From: Diadema setosum
Taxonomy: Eukaryota; Echinodermata; Echinoidea; Diadematoida; Diadematidae
Assembly (NCBI GenBank): GCA_033980235.1
Contig: CM067068.1
Coordinates: 32,087,046 to 32,151,045, forward strand
Direction of reading: 5' to 3'
DNA: 64,000 nt
The notes under the pieces are model-generated. The model searched no databases, was not told the DNA's origin, and saw nothing but the letters and a program-made list of their open reading frames with translations. Numbering within the stretch: position 1 is the first letter of the stretch; every line of letters begins with the position of its first letter. Both the position numbers and the translations under genes were made by a program. Positions 24,414 through 36,851 of this stretch are shown piece after piece.

Positions 24414-24647
24414 CATAATAACAATAATGAGGTCTTCTTTATCCGGTGCCGCTTCTTCAGTGCCGTACCAAAGGGCCTGCCGTTATTATTACCCTATAGC
24501 GTTGCCAGGTACCCATTTATACACCTGGGTCGAGAGGGACATTGTGGGTAAAAACATCTTGACCAAGGACGTAAGCACTGGGCGGGAATCGAACTCGGGT
24601 CCTCAGATTGGGAGTCGAGAGTCTTATCCACTATGCCACAGCGCCCC
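24414..24647 (-). mobile_element. tRNA-derived SINE with microsatellite tail
   Basis: On the minus strand it starts GGGGCGCTGTGGCATAGTGG. An A-box-like TGGCATAGTGGA lies at 24638-24627 and a B-box-like GAGTTCGATTCCC at 24596-24584, the internal RNA polymerase III promoter of a tRNA-like head. A non-tRNA body containing ACATTGTCCC-like and GTACCTGGCAAC words follows, then a CATTATTGTTATTATGG tail. A truncated relative lies at 27421-27625. Confidence 0.8.
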
Positions 24648-25252
24648 TTGCGCCATATAGGCGTCATAAGGCTTGCGTTACATTTTTAGTATCATCTTCC
24701 CTTTGTACGACAGACTGACTCCACACCCTTCGATTTGAAATCAACTTGGATCTTAGCAGAAAATGTCCATCGCACCCTGAAACAGCAGGGTATAAGTTAT
24801 ACTCTTTTAATGTGGTGGGTTTCATATGAACTGGACGTCTATATCTTTGTGGTTTTGAAAGTAAACTATCTAGCGGCTCATCCGTTCATCCTTAACAGGA
24901 ACGATGACTAGCTCACAGTGCCTTAATTTCCTCTTAAGTACAATTCATATCGTGTCACATCACGAATGACAATGAAATCAATTTTTATTTTTACATTCGT
25001 TACTGAGCTTTTGTTTTTCCATCATATTATGTTCACTAAATACTCCGCATGGCAAACGATAATGTTATTCAGCCTATACTGCTGATGAACGGCTGCCAAT
25101 CTATCATGACTGTGTTATTTTGTGGGTCGGACAGTGCCATACGTGCGCGCGCACTCCGCGCCGGCTAATTCTTCACCAGCTTGCACTCCGTAGCGTAATA
25201 CACTCTTCTAGCTACAATAAATAACACCATTTCTATATGATAGTATTACAAG
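24648..25252. other. Intergenic sequence downstream of the M6 gene
   Basis: No gene seen. A second AATAAA on the minus strand lies at 24989-24984. Confidence 0.45.
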
Positions 25253-26968
25253 TTTATTTACATACACTTTGACATCGCTAGTCTAAATTCTCTACAGATA
25301 TTCATATTCAAGCTGTGCATTATGTATCCAAAGTCATCAAAGAGTTCAACAAACTATTAACTGTCTTAAAAGAGTGTACAACTACACAACTGCTTACAAT
25401 GTAATTACCCTGACTGACGGAAATGTCAAACATGAAAAGTTTGTACAGCCAGCTACTGATCTTCACAATTCCACCACACGAAGAAGTCACTAACTTCATT
25501 TAGTTCTCTGCTAACGACCAAGATATACAGTTCCAGGTACTTGTCATTCGACAGAGGTCCCCGGCGCAATTTGTATAAGAATTCCTGCGGATTGCACTTT
25601 GCGATCGTAACACCAAGCAAGGCCTGACAGCACATTTCAAACACCAATAATGTCAAGTATTTGACAAGATGATCACTCCATTAGCCATATTTTTCATTCA
25701 TAACGTACATCGAAATGAACTTTTTCTTTTGTTCAATTCCTCGGCGACAGAGTTCCAATGCACTTTTTACTTTTCAATCTCGCACTCTGCATCAAATCAA
25801 AGGAATTCTTGCGATATTGATGGCACACTTTTGTATGGTAAAAATATTTCAGAGTTGTTTTTTTTTTTATCATTCTGCCATTCATGTTGAATAGGGGTGG
25901 GGAAAGATGATCGTAAAAATATCTAGACATCCCGCTATGAGGTATTTTGTGTTTGTGCTATATGTTTTTCTGTCCTTTCAAATCAAGCCTTTACTTGTTT
26001 TAGATTCCAAAAAACAGCAATTTTGGTTCATGATTGGTAAAAATTACCTCAATTTTGCACATACAGTCACAAAGGATTAAAATAGCTTTAAAAATCCAAT
26101 ATGTACTTTCATTCAAGGCGTATAGGTATGCTTGTTTTTGATATTATATTTCATGACCACTCTGATTAATATCAATATGTAGTATAGTCCCATTCGTAGG
26201 AAAGAGTGCGGTACATACATTCACCGCTATATGAGTCTTATAAATGGCGGAAAGGCACCTTATGTTTTTGATGAGCACCAAAAATTTTAACGGTGTGTAC
26301 AGTGACCCCTGCTTAGTTAAAAATTGTTATCATGACAGTTAATAATGAATGCTCTCTTTTTCATCTGCTCTTTAGTTCCATCTATAGCATTCTTTTTTTT
26401 TTCTTTTATGCCCAGGCATTTCGAAGTATGAATTTTGCGAGAATGTAATTATTTCATTTTTCCCATATCGTTTCAGCCTTAATATCCTTCAGTTTGCCAA
26501 ACGGAGGCCACAGCGACGTACTTTTATCTCCTGAATATATTCTTCCATTTTCGTGTTTGTCTTCTCATATTACCGTATAAATTTTGGCGAAACAGACCAA
26601 CAGTATGCTATCTGTCCAAACTGCATCCCACTCTGTTTTAGAACATAAACGTGTCAACGAAGCGGTGTTCATGCTGTGAAAAGACCAAAAGAACCCTGTG
26701 TGTTTCAATGCCAAGCATTCGTTTTTCTTCAGCACTCACCCCGTTGCTTGACCAAGTCGACTGACCTCGTGGCCGGCAACAGAATTCCTCAAAAAACAGA
26801 AGGCCGGGTCTGTCTTCAGATTTTAAAAACTTAACAATATGACGTCACACTCGATCTTTTCTCCTTCAAAAAAGACAAAATGAAGACCTCGATTCGGCAA
26901 GGCGCCTTGGTACCAGCGGAAAATAGTCAAAAAGGAAAAAATGAGGAAGAAGATTTTGTGTCTCCCTC
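25235..26968 (-). other. Probable 3' UTR of the M6 gene
   Basis: Lies between the stop codon at 26971-26969 and the first AATAAA. It is AT-rich and free of the MITEs common elsewhere, which fits transcribed UTR. The end point depends on the poly(A) call. Confidence 0.4.
25253..25258 (-). terminator. Candidate poly(A) signal of the M6 gene
   Basis: This is the first AATAAA on the minus strand after the M6 stop codon. It has TGTA a few bases upstream and a T/GT-rich stretch (GGTGTTATTTATTG) within about 40 nt downstream. It implies a 3' UTR of roughly 1.7 kb ending near 25235. Confidence 0.4.
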
Positions 26969-27142
26969 TCAGAAATGCGTATTCTCGTCTTGCACGTTCA
27001 GCGGCTCCTGCAACGGTATCCCGGCGTCGCTGTAGCGGTGTCCGATGTAGTCGTTGCCGCCATATTTAGTCTTGCTCGGCAAGTCCTTGTGGAATATCCG
27101 GATGTAGGTGTGGTTGGCAGCCAGCGCCATCAGGAAGTGGAT
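26969..27142 (-). CDS. M6/PLP family, coding exon 7 (last)
   Basis: The acceptor is CTGAACAG just before ATC CAC TTC; the exon begins in phase 0 and ends with a stop at 26971-26969. It encodes residues 250-306. IHFLMALAAN completes the fourth membrane span (the vertebrate counterpart is IHFLMILSSN or a close variant), followed by a 45-residue cytoplasmic tail with YIRI (a possible YxxPhi sorting signal) and a C-terminal THF. Confidence 0.95.
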   Translation of the reverse strand: MHFLMALAANHTYIRIFHKDLPSKTKYGGNDYIGHRYSDAGIPLQEPLNVQDENTHF

Positions 27143-30100
27143 CTGTTCAGGGAGAACACAGAGCATACACAATAATATAGTTTAAGCACAAAAACAACAG
27201 ACAACGCCCTAGCCTAGCTTGGCAGCATCGACTTACCACTCTGGGACAAGGCATAATCTTAAAATGGATTTAAATTTATTTCTATTTACAGGCTCAATAT
27301 TTTGCCTGTTGGCACACTTTGGAGATTTACTTAACAGTCATAAAGTGATCAAATTGATGTTAAATCCTGGTCAAAACCATCTGGACTGCAGAATCCATGT
27401 GAATCATGTTTAGGGCCTACATGATAATAATGATAATAATAACAATAATGGTCTTTTTAAAAAAAAAAAAAAATCCAGGATAGCCTCTTCAGTGTTGTCA
27501 CTGCTCTACCACAGGGCCCTGATTACCCAAGCGCTGTCATGTACCCATTTGTATACCTGGATCAGGGACATTGTGGGTAAAACATCTTGTTCAAGGACGT
27601 AAGCACTGGGGTGGATTTGAACTGCTCCGAAGTTGACACAAATGGCCAAACGAATGTGAAATTTGGACGAAGTTGTCCTTGAGAACTTGTGTAAAAGGCA
27701 ATTAAGAGCCGAAGCAAATGCGATGCGTACAGAAGGTTACACGATGACACCCGAATCATACTAGAAGGCTACACGAAGATATGAATCTCTATCATTAAAA
27801 AAAGTACCCTTGCAAGACCGTAGGGCGACTTTTTGGCTTGCAAAGATTTTGCCACCTCTCACGCGAAGAGGCCACCGGCGGTTATATTACGATGGTTTAA
27901 GAAGCCCTCACGAAAGACAGGGTGTTTATATACGATCAGAGGCGAATTTGTACATTTCCTTTATCGAGTGTCCATCTTTGCTTAATTCCGGGGAGTGTGA
28001 CGCCGTCATAAGGGAGATACAAAGGAAGGCAAAGGATCCGACAAGGAAGGGAAGGTGAGACAGGAGGATCGGAGAGAATCAGAGGAAATGAGAGACTCTG
28101 AGTTCAATAGACTGTGACAGTGAGTGTATTATTGTAATCGAAACCCGACTCTGTTTCCACGTATAGGAAGAAAAGCATGTTATACACAATAATGTCTGGC
28201 CAAATACTGGGCATCTGGGACCCGTTTCATAAAAAAGTTGATATGATAGCAACTCTTACTGGAATGGCAATTGTCATGACAACGACAAGAATCTAGTTTC
28301 CTGATTGGCTGTTGCTATTGGTAGTTGCCATTCCAGCAAAAGTTGCCATCCTAACATCTTTTATGAAATGGGGCCCAGTACTGCTCTACCGTCGAAAAGA
28401 AATCGAGAAACCCTGAACACCAGGACGCGCTCGAAGAAGCGTGTCTACGCAAGATGTCTATTGGTTTTGAGCTAATTAGGATTCAAGCATTCGCGCATAC
28501 GATGATACATCCATAACGACATTGTCCAACAGTTGAACGCGAATGACAATATTTGGTCCATGTCGTGCAAAGATTTCACTTTAATAGTCCGACCTACTCG
28601 TTTTTATGAGGGGTAGAGCTAGTCAGCCAATGTATATACAGTCGCGGGTCTTTTCAATAAGCATTGAGGTCTGTAACAGTCTTGTTTTAATGTCATCGCT
28701 CGGATCGGCTCGGTTGGACTGACTCTCTGCGAAGTCTCCTTTGCGTGTATAAATGGCCACACATAAGTCAAAAGTATGAACGCTTGATTTATGTGTACCA
28801 GTCAGCGGCTGGTTCGTCGTGCGAGATTAATTTTCGTACCAATGTGTGGGTATAGTCATGCATGGTTTACATCCAGCGGCGATTGGCCAAGAATACCAGG
28901 GAGCGTCTCGCATTGCCGAGCGCTGCGCCGAAGCATGACGTGATTGTGTATTATCACCGACGCGATAGCCAAGACGAATAATGTAAGAGAAAAATGACTG
29001 GTTGACTCTACATGATGTAAACGACAGCCCGGCATGACAGTCGACATAGTAAGATGCGTAATGTAATGCAACCCATGCATATGCACCATCAGCAATTTTC
29101 CTCACTATATCTAGAATGGAACTTATTGACAGAGCTTAGAGTTTTGGTTAAGACCTAATTTCACGTTTCTAACTTTTTTTGGTGAGATAACGAGAAAACT
29201 CTAATGAAATTTGGAAGAACATGTAATTCCCAGAGGAATTCACCGTTTATTTGATGAAAATCGGTTTTGAAATGGCCGAGGATATCCAAAACAGAGTGAT
29301 CCTTATTGGGGACCCATCTTTTATTACGATCGCTTTGTTTTACTTTGTTTCTAGATATCTCAGCCATTCCTAAACCGATTTTCATCAAATTAAATTTGAA
29401 GTTCTCTTAGGATTGTATGTTCTATATTATTTCATAAGTGGTTTCTTGGTATCTCACAAACAGGGAAAAGCCCAATCCTCGTCTCCACCTCACCAACACT
29501 ATACTATCTACAGATGTACGTATATTTGTCTCCGTGTTTCTCATCCGATATAGCGTTTGCACACTTTGAATTGTCCGTTTCAAGTATCCCTGGGGGTGTC
29601 TCATAAAGCTGTTCGTAAAGTTACGAACGACTTATGAGCGACTGGTGATCAGTTCTGATGTGTTATACTTATTAGAATTTCAATAATTCAGCACAGGAAC
29701 TGATCACCAGTCTCTCGTAAGTCGTTCGTAACTTTACGAACAGCTTTATGAAACAGGGCCCTGGTGTAACTGAAGAGCCATAGGAGGAATACGACACCAC
29801 GGCATCTGTAGTAGTTACATTGGGAACAATTTCTGACATTATCACCATTAAACGAAAAAAAAATCGAAGGAAATATATGACTTTCCTTGACATACATTGT
29901 ATTACTTCAAAATAATGTTACGGTTGTACATACTCTGACGATAAAAAAAGAAGAGATAAACATTTCAAATCGTCTCTTTATTACCTTTTTTGCTTTTGTT
30001 TTTATCTCCCCTTAGTTTCGACTGTCACTTCTTCTCATAAATTGTTTTGGTGCTGAAACATTATCATCTTTATGAAGCCTGTTTTGGCGAATGAATGATC

Positions 30101-33100
30101 CGTGTATCATCATGTTTCCTGGATAGGTAGTTGCTTTAGACACTCTCCTTTTTTGACATTTTTAGTCTATCATAAAGAAATAAATACATAGATCACTAAA
30201 TAAAAAAAAAAAATATGCCATCCGCAAAAGACAAACATCTGTAACACCTATATATACAGTCTATTTAAATAATTTTCGGGGCAAGAAAATTTGATCAAGA
30301 CTACACCACTTCAGAGATGGTGTTCTATATAGCATTGCAATATCTCCTAATATTATATTCCGTGTCGCATTCAGTGTCAAACTACAAATTTGCGGATATT
30401 ACCAATTTTACATTACTCATAAAGCCAGATGAACTGGATTAATTTCTCTTTACACGAAATCCTGAGGCAATACCCTAACCTTATATCGGATAAGAGCATA
30501 ATATGGCTATTCAAGTCCCTTCTATACTAATTGTAATTTGAAAATCTCCAGTTAGGAATATGATATACACAATACATACATACATTCATACACCTATACA
30601 TAAGTACGCATACAATATGTAGTTATCTATAGGCCTATCTGTATTTGTACGCTCATAATTATGTGTGTGTGTATGTGTGTGTGTGTGTGTGTTTGCGTGT
30701 GTGTGTGTGTGTGGGTGTGTGTGTGTGACGACAAGGTTGACAGAGGGGATTGAATGAGTATGTGCGTGCGTGCAGGGGTATTTAGTTGGTAAGAATTCCG
30801 CGATTTGTTTCCTAGCAGGCAAATAAGTTTGTATATTGAACTATAAGGTTATTATTGATTGGCCAATACGGACAGGCCCTGAACCGAGAGATTACCAGTA
30901 AGCATAGTGCAGAATCCCGCGATGTCGCCACGCACTCGATTTGCTTAGTCCAGCTTTAGGGCGCCCTTGGAAAGGCCGGACAATATTTTGTTGGTGGCAA
31001 CAGCGGGGAAAGAGGGATAAGAATAGAATCTGCCTTTCCACACTCTGCTATCAGATGTGGCACGTGACCCTGGAGCAGTTACTTCGTGAAGTCGCTATGT
31101 ATAGACACCATTACTGGCAACGAGTCCGAAAATGTTTGCCAGGAGCGCGCACGAACAGGGATTTGTTCTCTCCGGTAGGCCTACCTGCTCTATCTTTACA
31201 AAACGATATGTACTTTACATTTCCATTTGATGAATTTGATTCAAAACGAGGTAACTCCATTCCTAGCAATTTGAGATGTTTGCGATTAAACTTGCTTACA
31301 AAACAAAGAAAATAATACAATATCTGAGATGTTTTTAATCATAACTTTAAGAATATACGTTGCTATGTAACAATTAACTGATCTTTACAAAAGTTTTAGT
31401 TTGCTCTATTGCAAATCAAATTATTTCCTCATTTTGCAATCAAACTCTTCATTTCATGATGCAGTTATTATCCATATTTGATTCTGAAATTAGGCGAACA
31501 CTAAACTGTTCACTTTAATACACTCCGTTCCTTCCTGTGGAGAGTGCATTCATGCGATCAGCATGGCTAGATGTAATCAGTGTGGGTGCCATCGAAACGT
31601 GGTGTTGGCCGCATCCCTCGTGGAAATGCCTTCTGCAAATCCACTCAACCTCTTGTAAGTATAACAGGGTGAGCAAACTACCGATGATTAGCGTACAAGA
31701 TTGCCGAAACACGGAAGACAATGCCGAAATAACGACACAAAGCACGAGGAAACATTCGAACAATTAGCAGAAGAACAACATGGGAAGAAAGAGAGAGGGA
31801 AATTGGCAAAAGTTAAAAGGTAAGTGAAACCAGCGGAGACGAGTTTGTCAATATTGACATAACTCCAGGTAAAAGTGGCTCCTCCGCCCGTAGACAGTGA
31901 GCCAAAGGAACCATGTGGACTTTGAAAACATAACGGGCTTAACACAAAATGAATGTGCCCCTAGCACGAATCATTCCAGGGCCCCGTCTTATAAAGCCTT
32001 CAAATCAATCACAAGTCCCAAAATCAATCTCAACTTGCATTGCAGCACACACAAAACTTGTGATTGATTTCTATCGCAAGTCTTTATAAGACAGGCCCCA
32101 GCACGCAAAAGGTAACGGGTTAGTCTCGTTGAAAGAAGTGTCCAAACTTTCCTAGATTATTTAGGTGAAATTCGACTGGTTCATACTAAATCGATTAACA
32201 TACCCTAGTTAATTTTGACTTGGCAGTGAACTAAATCTTGTGCCCGTCATGATCATGTGGTATTTTGTACAAGTACTATCATGACTTACCATGCTAAGAT
32301 TCGAGAGATGCCTGTTCAAATACTACAGTTCTGTATGAAAAAACAAATGATATTCAAGTATGCGCAGTTTTTTTGTTTTGTGTTTGCGTTTGTTTGTTTG
32401 TTTGTTTTATTTGTTTGTTTGTTTGTTTGTGTTTTTTTTTTTTTGGGGGGGGGGGGGTAGGGCTAATATTTGTTGCATCTATTACCGAACGTGAGCGCAA
32501 TCATTGCTGAAAATTAACATTAACGAAGCAGTCTTCAAGGTAATAGAAAACAAAAGTGTCCATCTCAAATTGAAACATTGTTGGCAGCCACGATGTCGAC
32601 GGCGGCTCTCCCGGTGTTTGTTTACGGAACGGTCTACTGGCTTTACACTCGTCCCCGCCAATCCGTCAGGAGTCTGAGCGCGCAGTATAGTAATCTCACG
32701 GGACGAAACGCAGTATCGTCTGGATTTCCACTGCCCCACAGTGGGGCCCAACCCGAGGGCCATGGGGACTCAAGCCGAGAGCGACTCGATGATGGGATGA
32801 GACAAAGACACGAAACCTCGACGTCGTTTTACAAAAGACACAGACTCAGCCTCGGGCATAATTTTCATTCTCGTCTGATTGCTCTAAATCGTCTGGCAAT
32901 TCCCTTGGCGGGCTTCGGCAATTTCCCCCTTTTTTCTGTGTTATTTGTTTGTTTATGTTATCTGGTGCTATTTCGTAGCGATGTTGCAAATTGCTTTCAG
33001 TTTGGCCAAGGCAGCCCTCAGACGCTTGCTTGGGGTAAGCCTTAGCTTTAGTTCAACCATCGGTGAGCCAGAATCACAGAGACAAGACATTGAGTACGCC

Positions 33101-36100
33101 TTAAAGAGCGGTGGCTAGTGATGATACGAGTCAGTCACATCATGTATCTATACCTTCCCTTCAGTTCTGTCTGTGGAAGGAGGATGATAATAATCAGTAA
33201 GTTACATCGAAAGGACTTTCCATCATTCCGCACTTCCTGGACTGAGATATGCGTCTTCGACGAAGAGGAAGCGCGCTCGTGAGATGAAGAGAAAGAAGAC
33301 GATGATGAATCGGGAGTCGTTCAGGGTATGACAGTGAGATGGGCAGTCAATGATTATGGAGTAAGTCAAAATGAAGATGAACGTTCACGAAAAAAAGAAA
33401 AGACCCCTTCCTACACAAATAGAATCACACATACACACGCACGCACACACAAACACACAAGCACGCACACACACACACACACACACACATCGGAAGATAT
33501 CTGTTACCGGGAATATGGCAAAATGGCGATATCCTATATAACGAGAAGAAAGCGAGGTAAAAATCGAGACTTATGAGAACTAGCTGAGATGATGTTGCGA
33601 GATATCAAAAGCAAGAGACATGATTTTCGATGAGTAACGTCTCCTTTTTGGATGGGTACCCCAACATGCCCGAAGAGAAACTGATCACCTAATCCCCTCT
33701 TGGCACTCTGCGATGTGCTTAAAGCAACTTGTGATGTGCGCCATTTTTTGTTCTTGGATGTGCGCCAGAATAACTCCTCCATCAACGTCATTTACGAGGT
33801 GCCAACGAACATCAGCTCACTTGATCTTACTCAGTCACCTCTTAAACGCGTCAATGCGAAATTTATCAGGACTATAAAACAAGAGCCACGTGACTATGTA
33901 GCCAGCTAATGTCAAGGAATGCTCTGTTATTCTAGGGAGACGTAAACGGTACCGTGGCCTATGAGCTATTTCCTTTTTAACATGGATGATGAGATAGTCG
34001 AGTCTTACAGTCGGAACACGGTGGCGTGACAACAGAAAGCAATAACAATGACAGGTAATGTGAATTTGTAGGACTGTGAAAATTTTATACAGGACAGGAT
34101 ATCCTACACTTGATGACTCTAACATTAGTGTTATTTGATGAGCACGAATTTTATAATCACCCAAAATGAATTTCGTCATGACTTGTTGGCATTTTGTGTA
34201 AGAAATAAGCATTTGGTTCTCATCCCTTCCTAACACTTAATAATCCATGCTTATTTATGGATGAAGGAAGATTTGTCAATCAGTCGCAATGAAAACAACT
34301 CAAGGCAAGAATTATTAATTTGATTAATATGCAGTGACCCGCTGCCACAAGGCATAAGATCCATTACTGGTTATCGGGCGGCAGCTCTCTCACAGTCCTG
34401 AAGCCTATCAGGCAGTCAGAAAGTCGTGGGTTCGAATCCCAAACGAGTATGCATGCCCATGATTTTTATCATGGCTGTTACTTCAAATACTAAATAATCG
34501 GTGTTTATTAACATCGATGAAGGTCAATTTGTCAATCAATTCTTATCAAAAGAGCTCGTCGCAAGAAGCATGAATTTGAATGAATTCGACAAGTTGTTGA
34601 AAGTATAGTTCTACGAAGATTAAAGACAACGTTATGTTATAAGAATGTTAACTAACAGGTTTCATTCTACACTTTTAAAGCTTTGCACATCTTTAAGACC
34701 ATCGATTTGTTCAAGAGTCCGAGACATAAAAATCTTGTCAGTGGCGCTTATGACGTCACAAATGTTGGCGTTATATAACGTGGAATAACAAGTGACTTGA
34801 GTATTTGAATTCCGTGACTGTAAAACTGTCGAGCGTGAAACATACGTGTATTATTCAGGCCTTCTACAGTTATTGTAAAATGTCATACTTTCTAAACCCA
34901 CTTTATCATGAAAAAAAGGGCTGTCCTCATGCTAAGAAAATAATATGATCCCTACCAAACGCTCCGAATATGCCAAAGCACATTTTTCTTCATCCTTCAC
35001 TATCAACTGTTGCAGTCAGCACTGTCAATGATGTTGCAAAGAAATCAACGTCAGAATTGGTAAGAGGTGGTTGTATTAGCTTTGTGCCCTGTGGCCATGG
35101 CATGTGGAAGACGCCTCTATTATGATCCATCCTCCCAAAAAATACTTCGCTTCCAAACCTAGGGTAATGGGCCTTCCGAAGTTGATTTCTTGTCCTTTCT
35201 TTTGTCTTTGATTTACGTCATAATTGGAGGATTCAATCGTCCGCAGACGACAGCTGATTTTCAGCCGGATCTTTCCGTGGCATATTTTCCCGCCCCCTTC
35301 TTCTCCGTCTCGCCTCTAATGCTCCTTGATTGGAAGAAGGGATTCGGTGTCGCTCTCCCATCAGTGAGCTCATAATGGTGGCTGAGTCGAAACTGGGGCG
35401 GGAAGGCGGAAGTAGTTTAGCTGACTTGGAGCACCCTTCCCTACCCCCCCCCCCCAAAAAAAAAAAGAAAAGAAAGAGGAAAAATATAGGAAAACAAAGA
35501 AAGGAAAGGTAGGAAAGAAAATACAGGGGAAACGGTCTAAGAAGACAGTAGACAATAACTCATGATGGTAATGAAAGAAATTGAGAATGTTTATTCTCAA
35601 TTTCTTACTAAAGATCCAAGGATCTTACCAAATAAACAAAAAAATCATCCAAAGGTCTGACTAAATTAATGATAACTGATCATTTTTGGATTTCGCATTT
35701 GCGCATTATATCAATCATTGACGCTATAGCTATGATATGGTGTAAATCAATTGAGTTTTTTTTTTTTCTCGTTGCTTCTCGTTACACAGTAATGTTATCT
35801 CTCTTGACATTGCTTTGAGCACACAGAATGGACATGAGAATTGAGACTTTCCCTTTTCATAGATAGGTCTACAAATTAGATTTTTAAATATGGTATCGTC
35901 CTACCTTGCTTCCATATCTTTTTGTGCAAGGGTCGTACGAAGGTCAGACAAATTCTCATTGTCCCGACACTTTTTTTTTCTTTCGTTGATAGAGCCACTG
36001 CGGAGTGAGCTTTAATTAACGCCGCCTATATACATCAACGGTGAAAGTGGATTGTCGCACCGCGTCGTATTTTATGACGAGAGTGGCTTAGGTATGATTA

Positions 36101-36793
36101 ATCTAAATTATGTAACTGCCCGTAATTGGGCGATGATAAAATCTCAGGGGAGTTTGAAAGCGTCCTCATTAAAGCTCTTTCCTTCTTTACCCCCTCCCCC
36201 CCCCCCCCCGTTAGACAAAACCTGATATCATGATGTGTTTTATTTTCTGCAGTCAGACAAGCAAGAATAGAATGCAAATGGAACTTATGAGTTTAAAGAT
36301 AATGGGCACTTGCGAATATCGCTTTAAATAGAATTCAGTACATTTGATTAAAAAAAAACCTATTTGATTACAATAAATCGACCCCTCCCCCCCGATTTTT
36401 AAAAACACCCAGCAAACACAGTCATTTAGGATGAATTATTATAGATGGAGAGGAATATAGGATAGATTTGAGTGAGGTTTGTAAGGTAAGTACTGAAGAT
36501 AAGGTCGGATCTTAGTGAATGAAATCTGTGTTGAAAAAGAAACTTGACACTCAAAATACTTAGTGTAGAAGTAATGAAATTTTAAGTAGGATTTAACAAC
36601 ACAACGTCTTTTTTTCCCCTGAACAGCAGATTCCAGAAGAACATGCTGTTTGGAAGAGTCATGTTTTCAAAAAACAACTTTTCAAATTGATTTCAAGCGA
36701 GTAGAATTCTGCACTATTAAACGACCTATATCTATCCCGTTCAAGTGTTTGACGTCAAAATCACTTAGGGATTGTTCACTCAAAAAAAAAATG

Positions 36794-36851
<58 letters not shown>

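Noticed and set aside
24584..24647. Possible genuine tRNA gene on the minus strand
   Set aside because: The anticodon arm does not pair well and the sequence continues into a repeated SINE body with a microsatellite tail.
32578..33045. 155-codon plus-strand open frame in M6 intron 6
   Set aside because: No recognisable domain, no matching partner exon, and an overlapping frame on the other strand. Length is within chance for a GC-richer patch.
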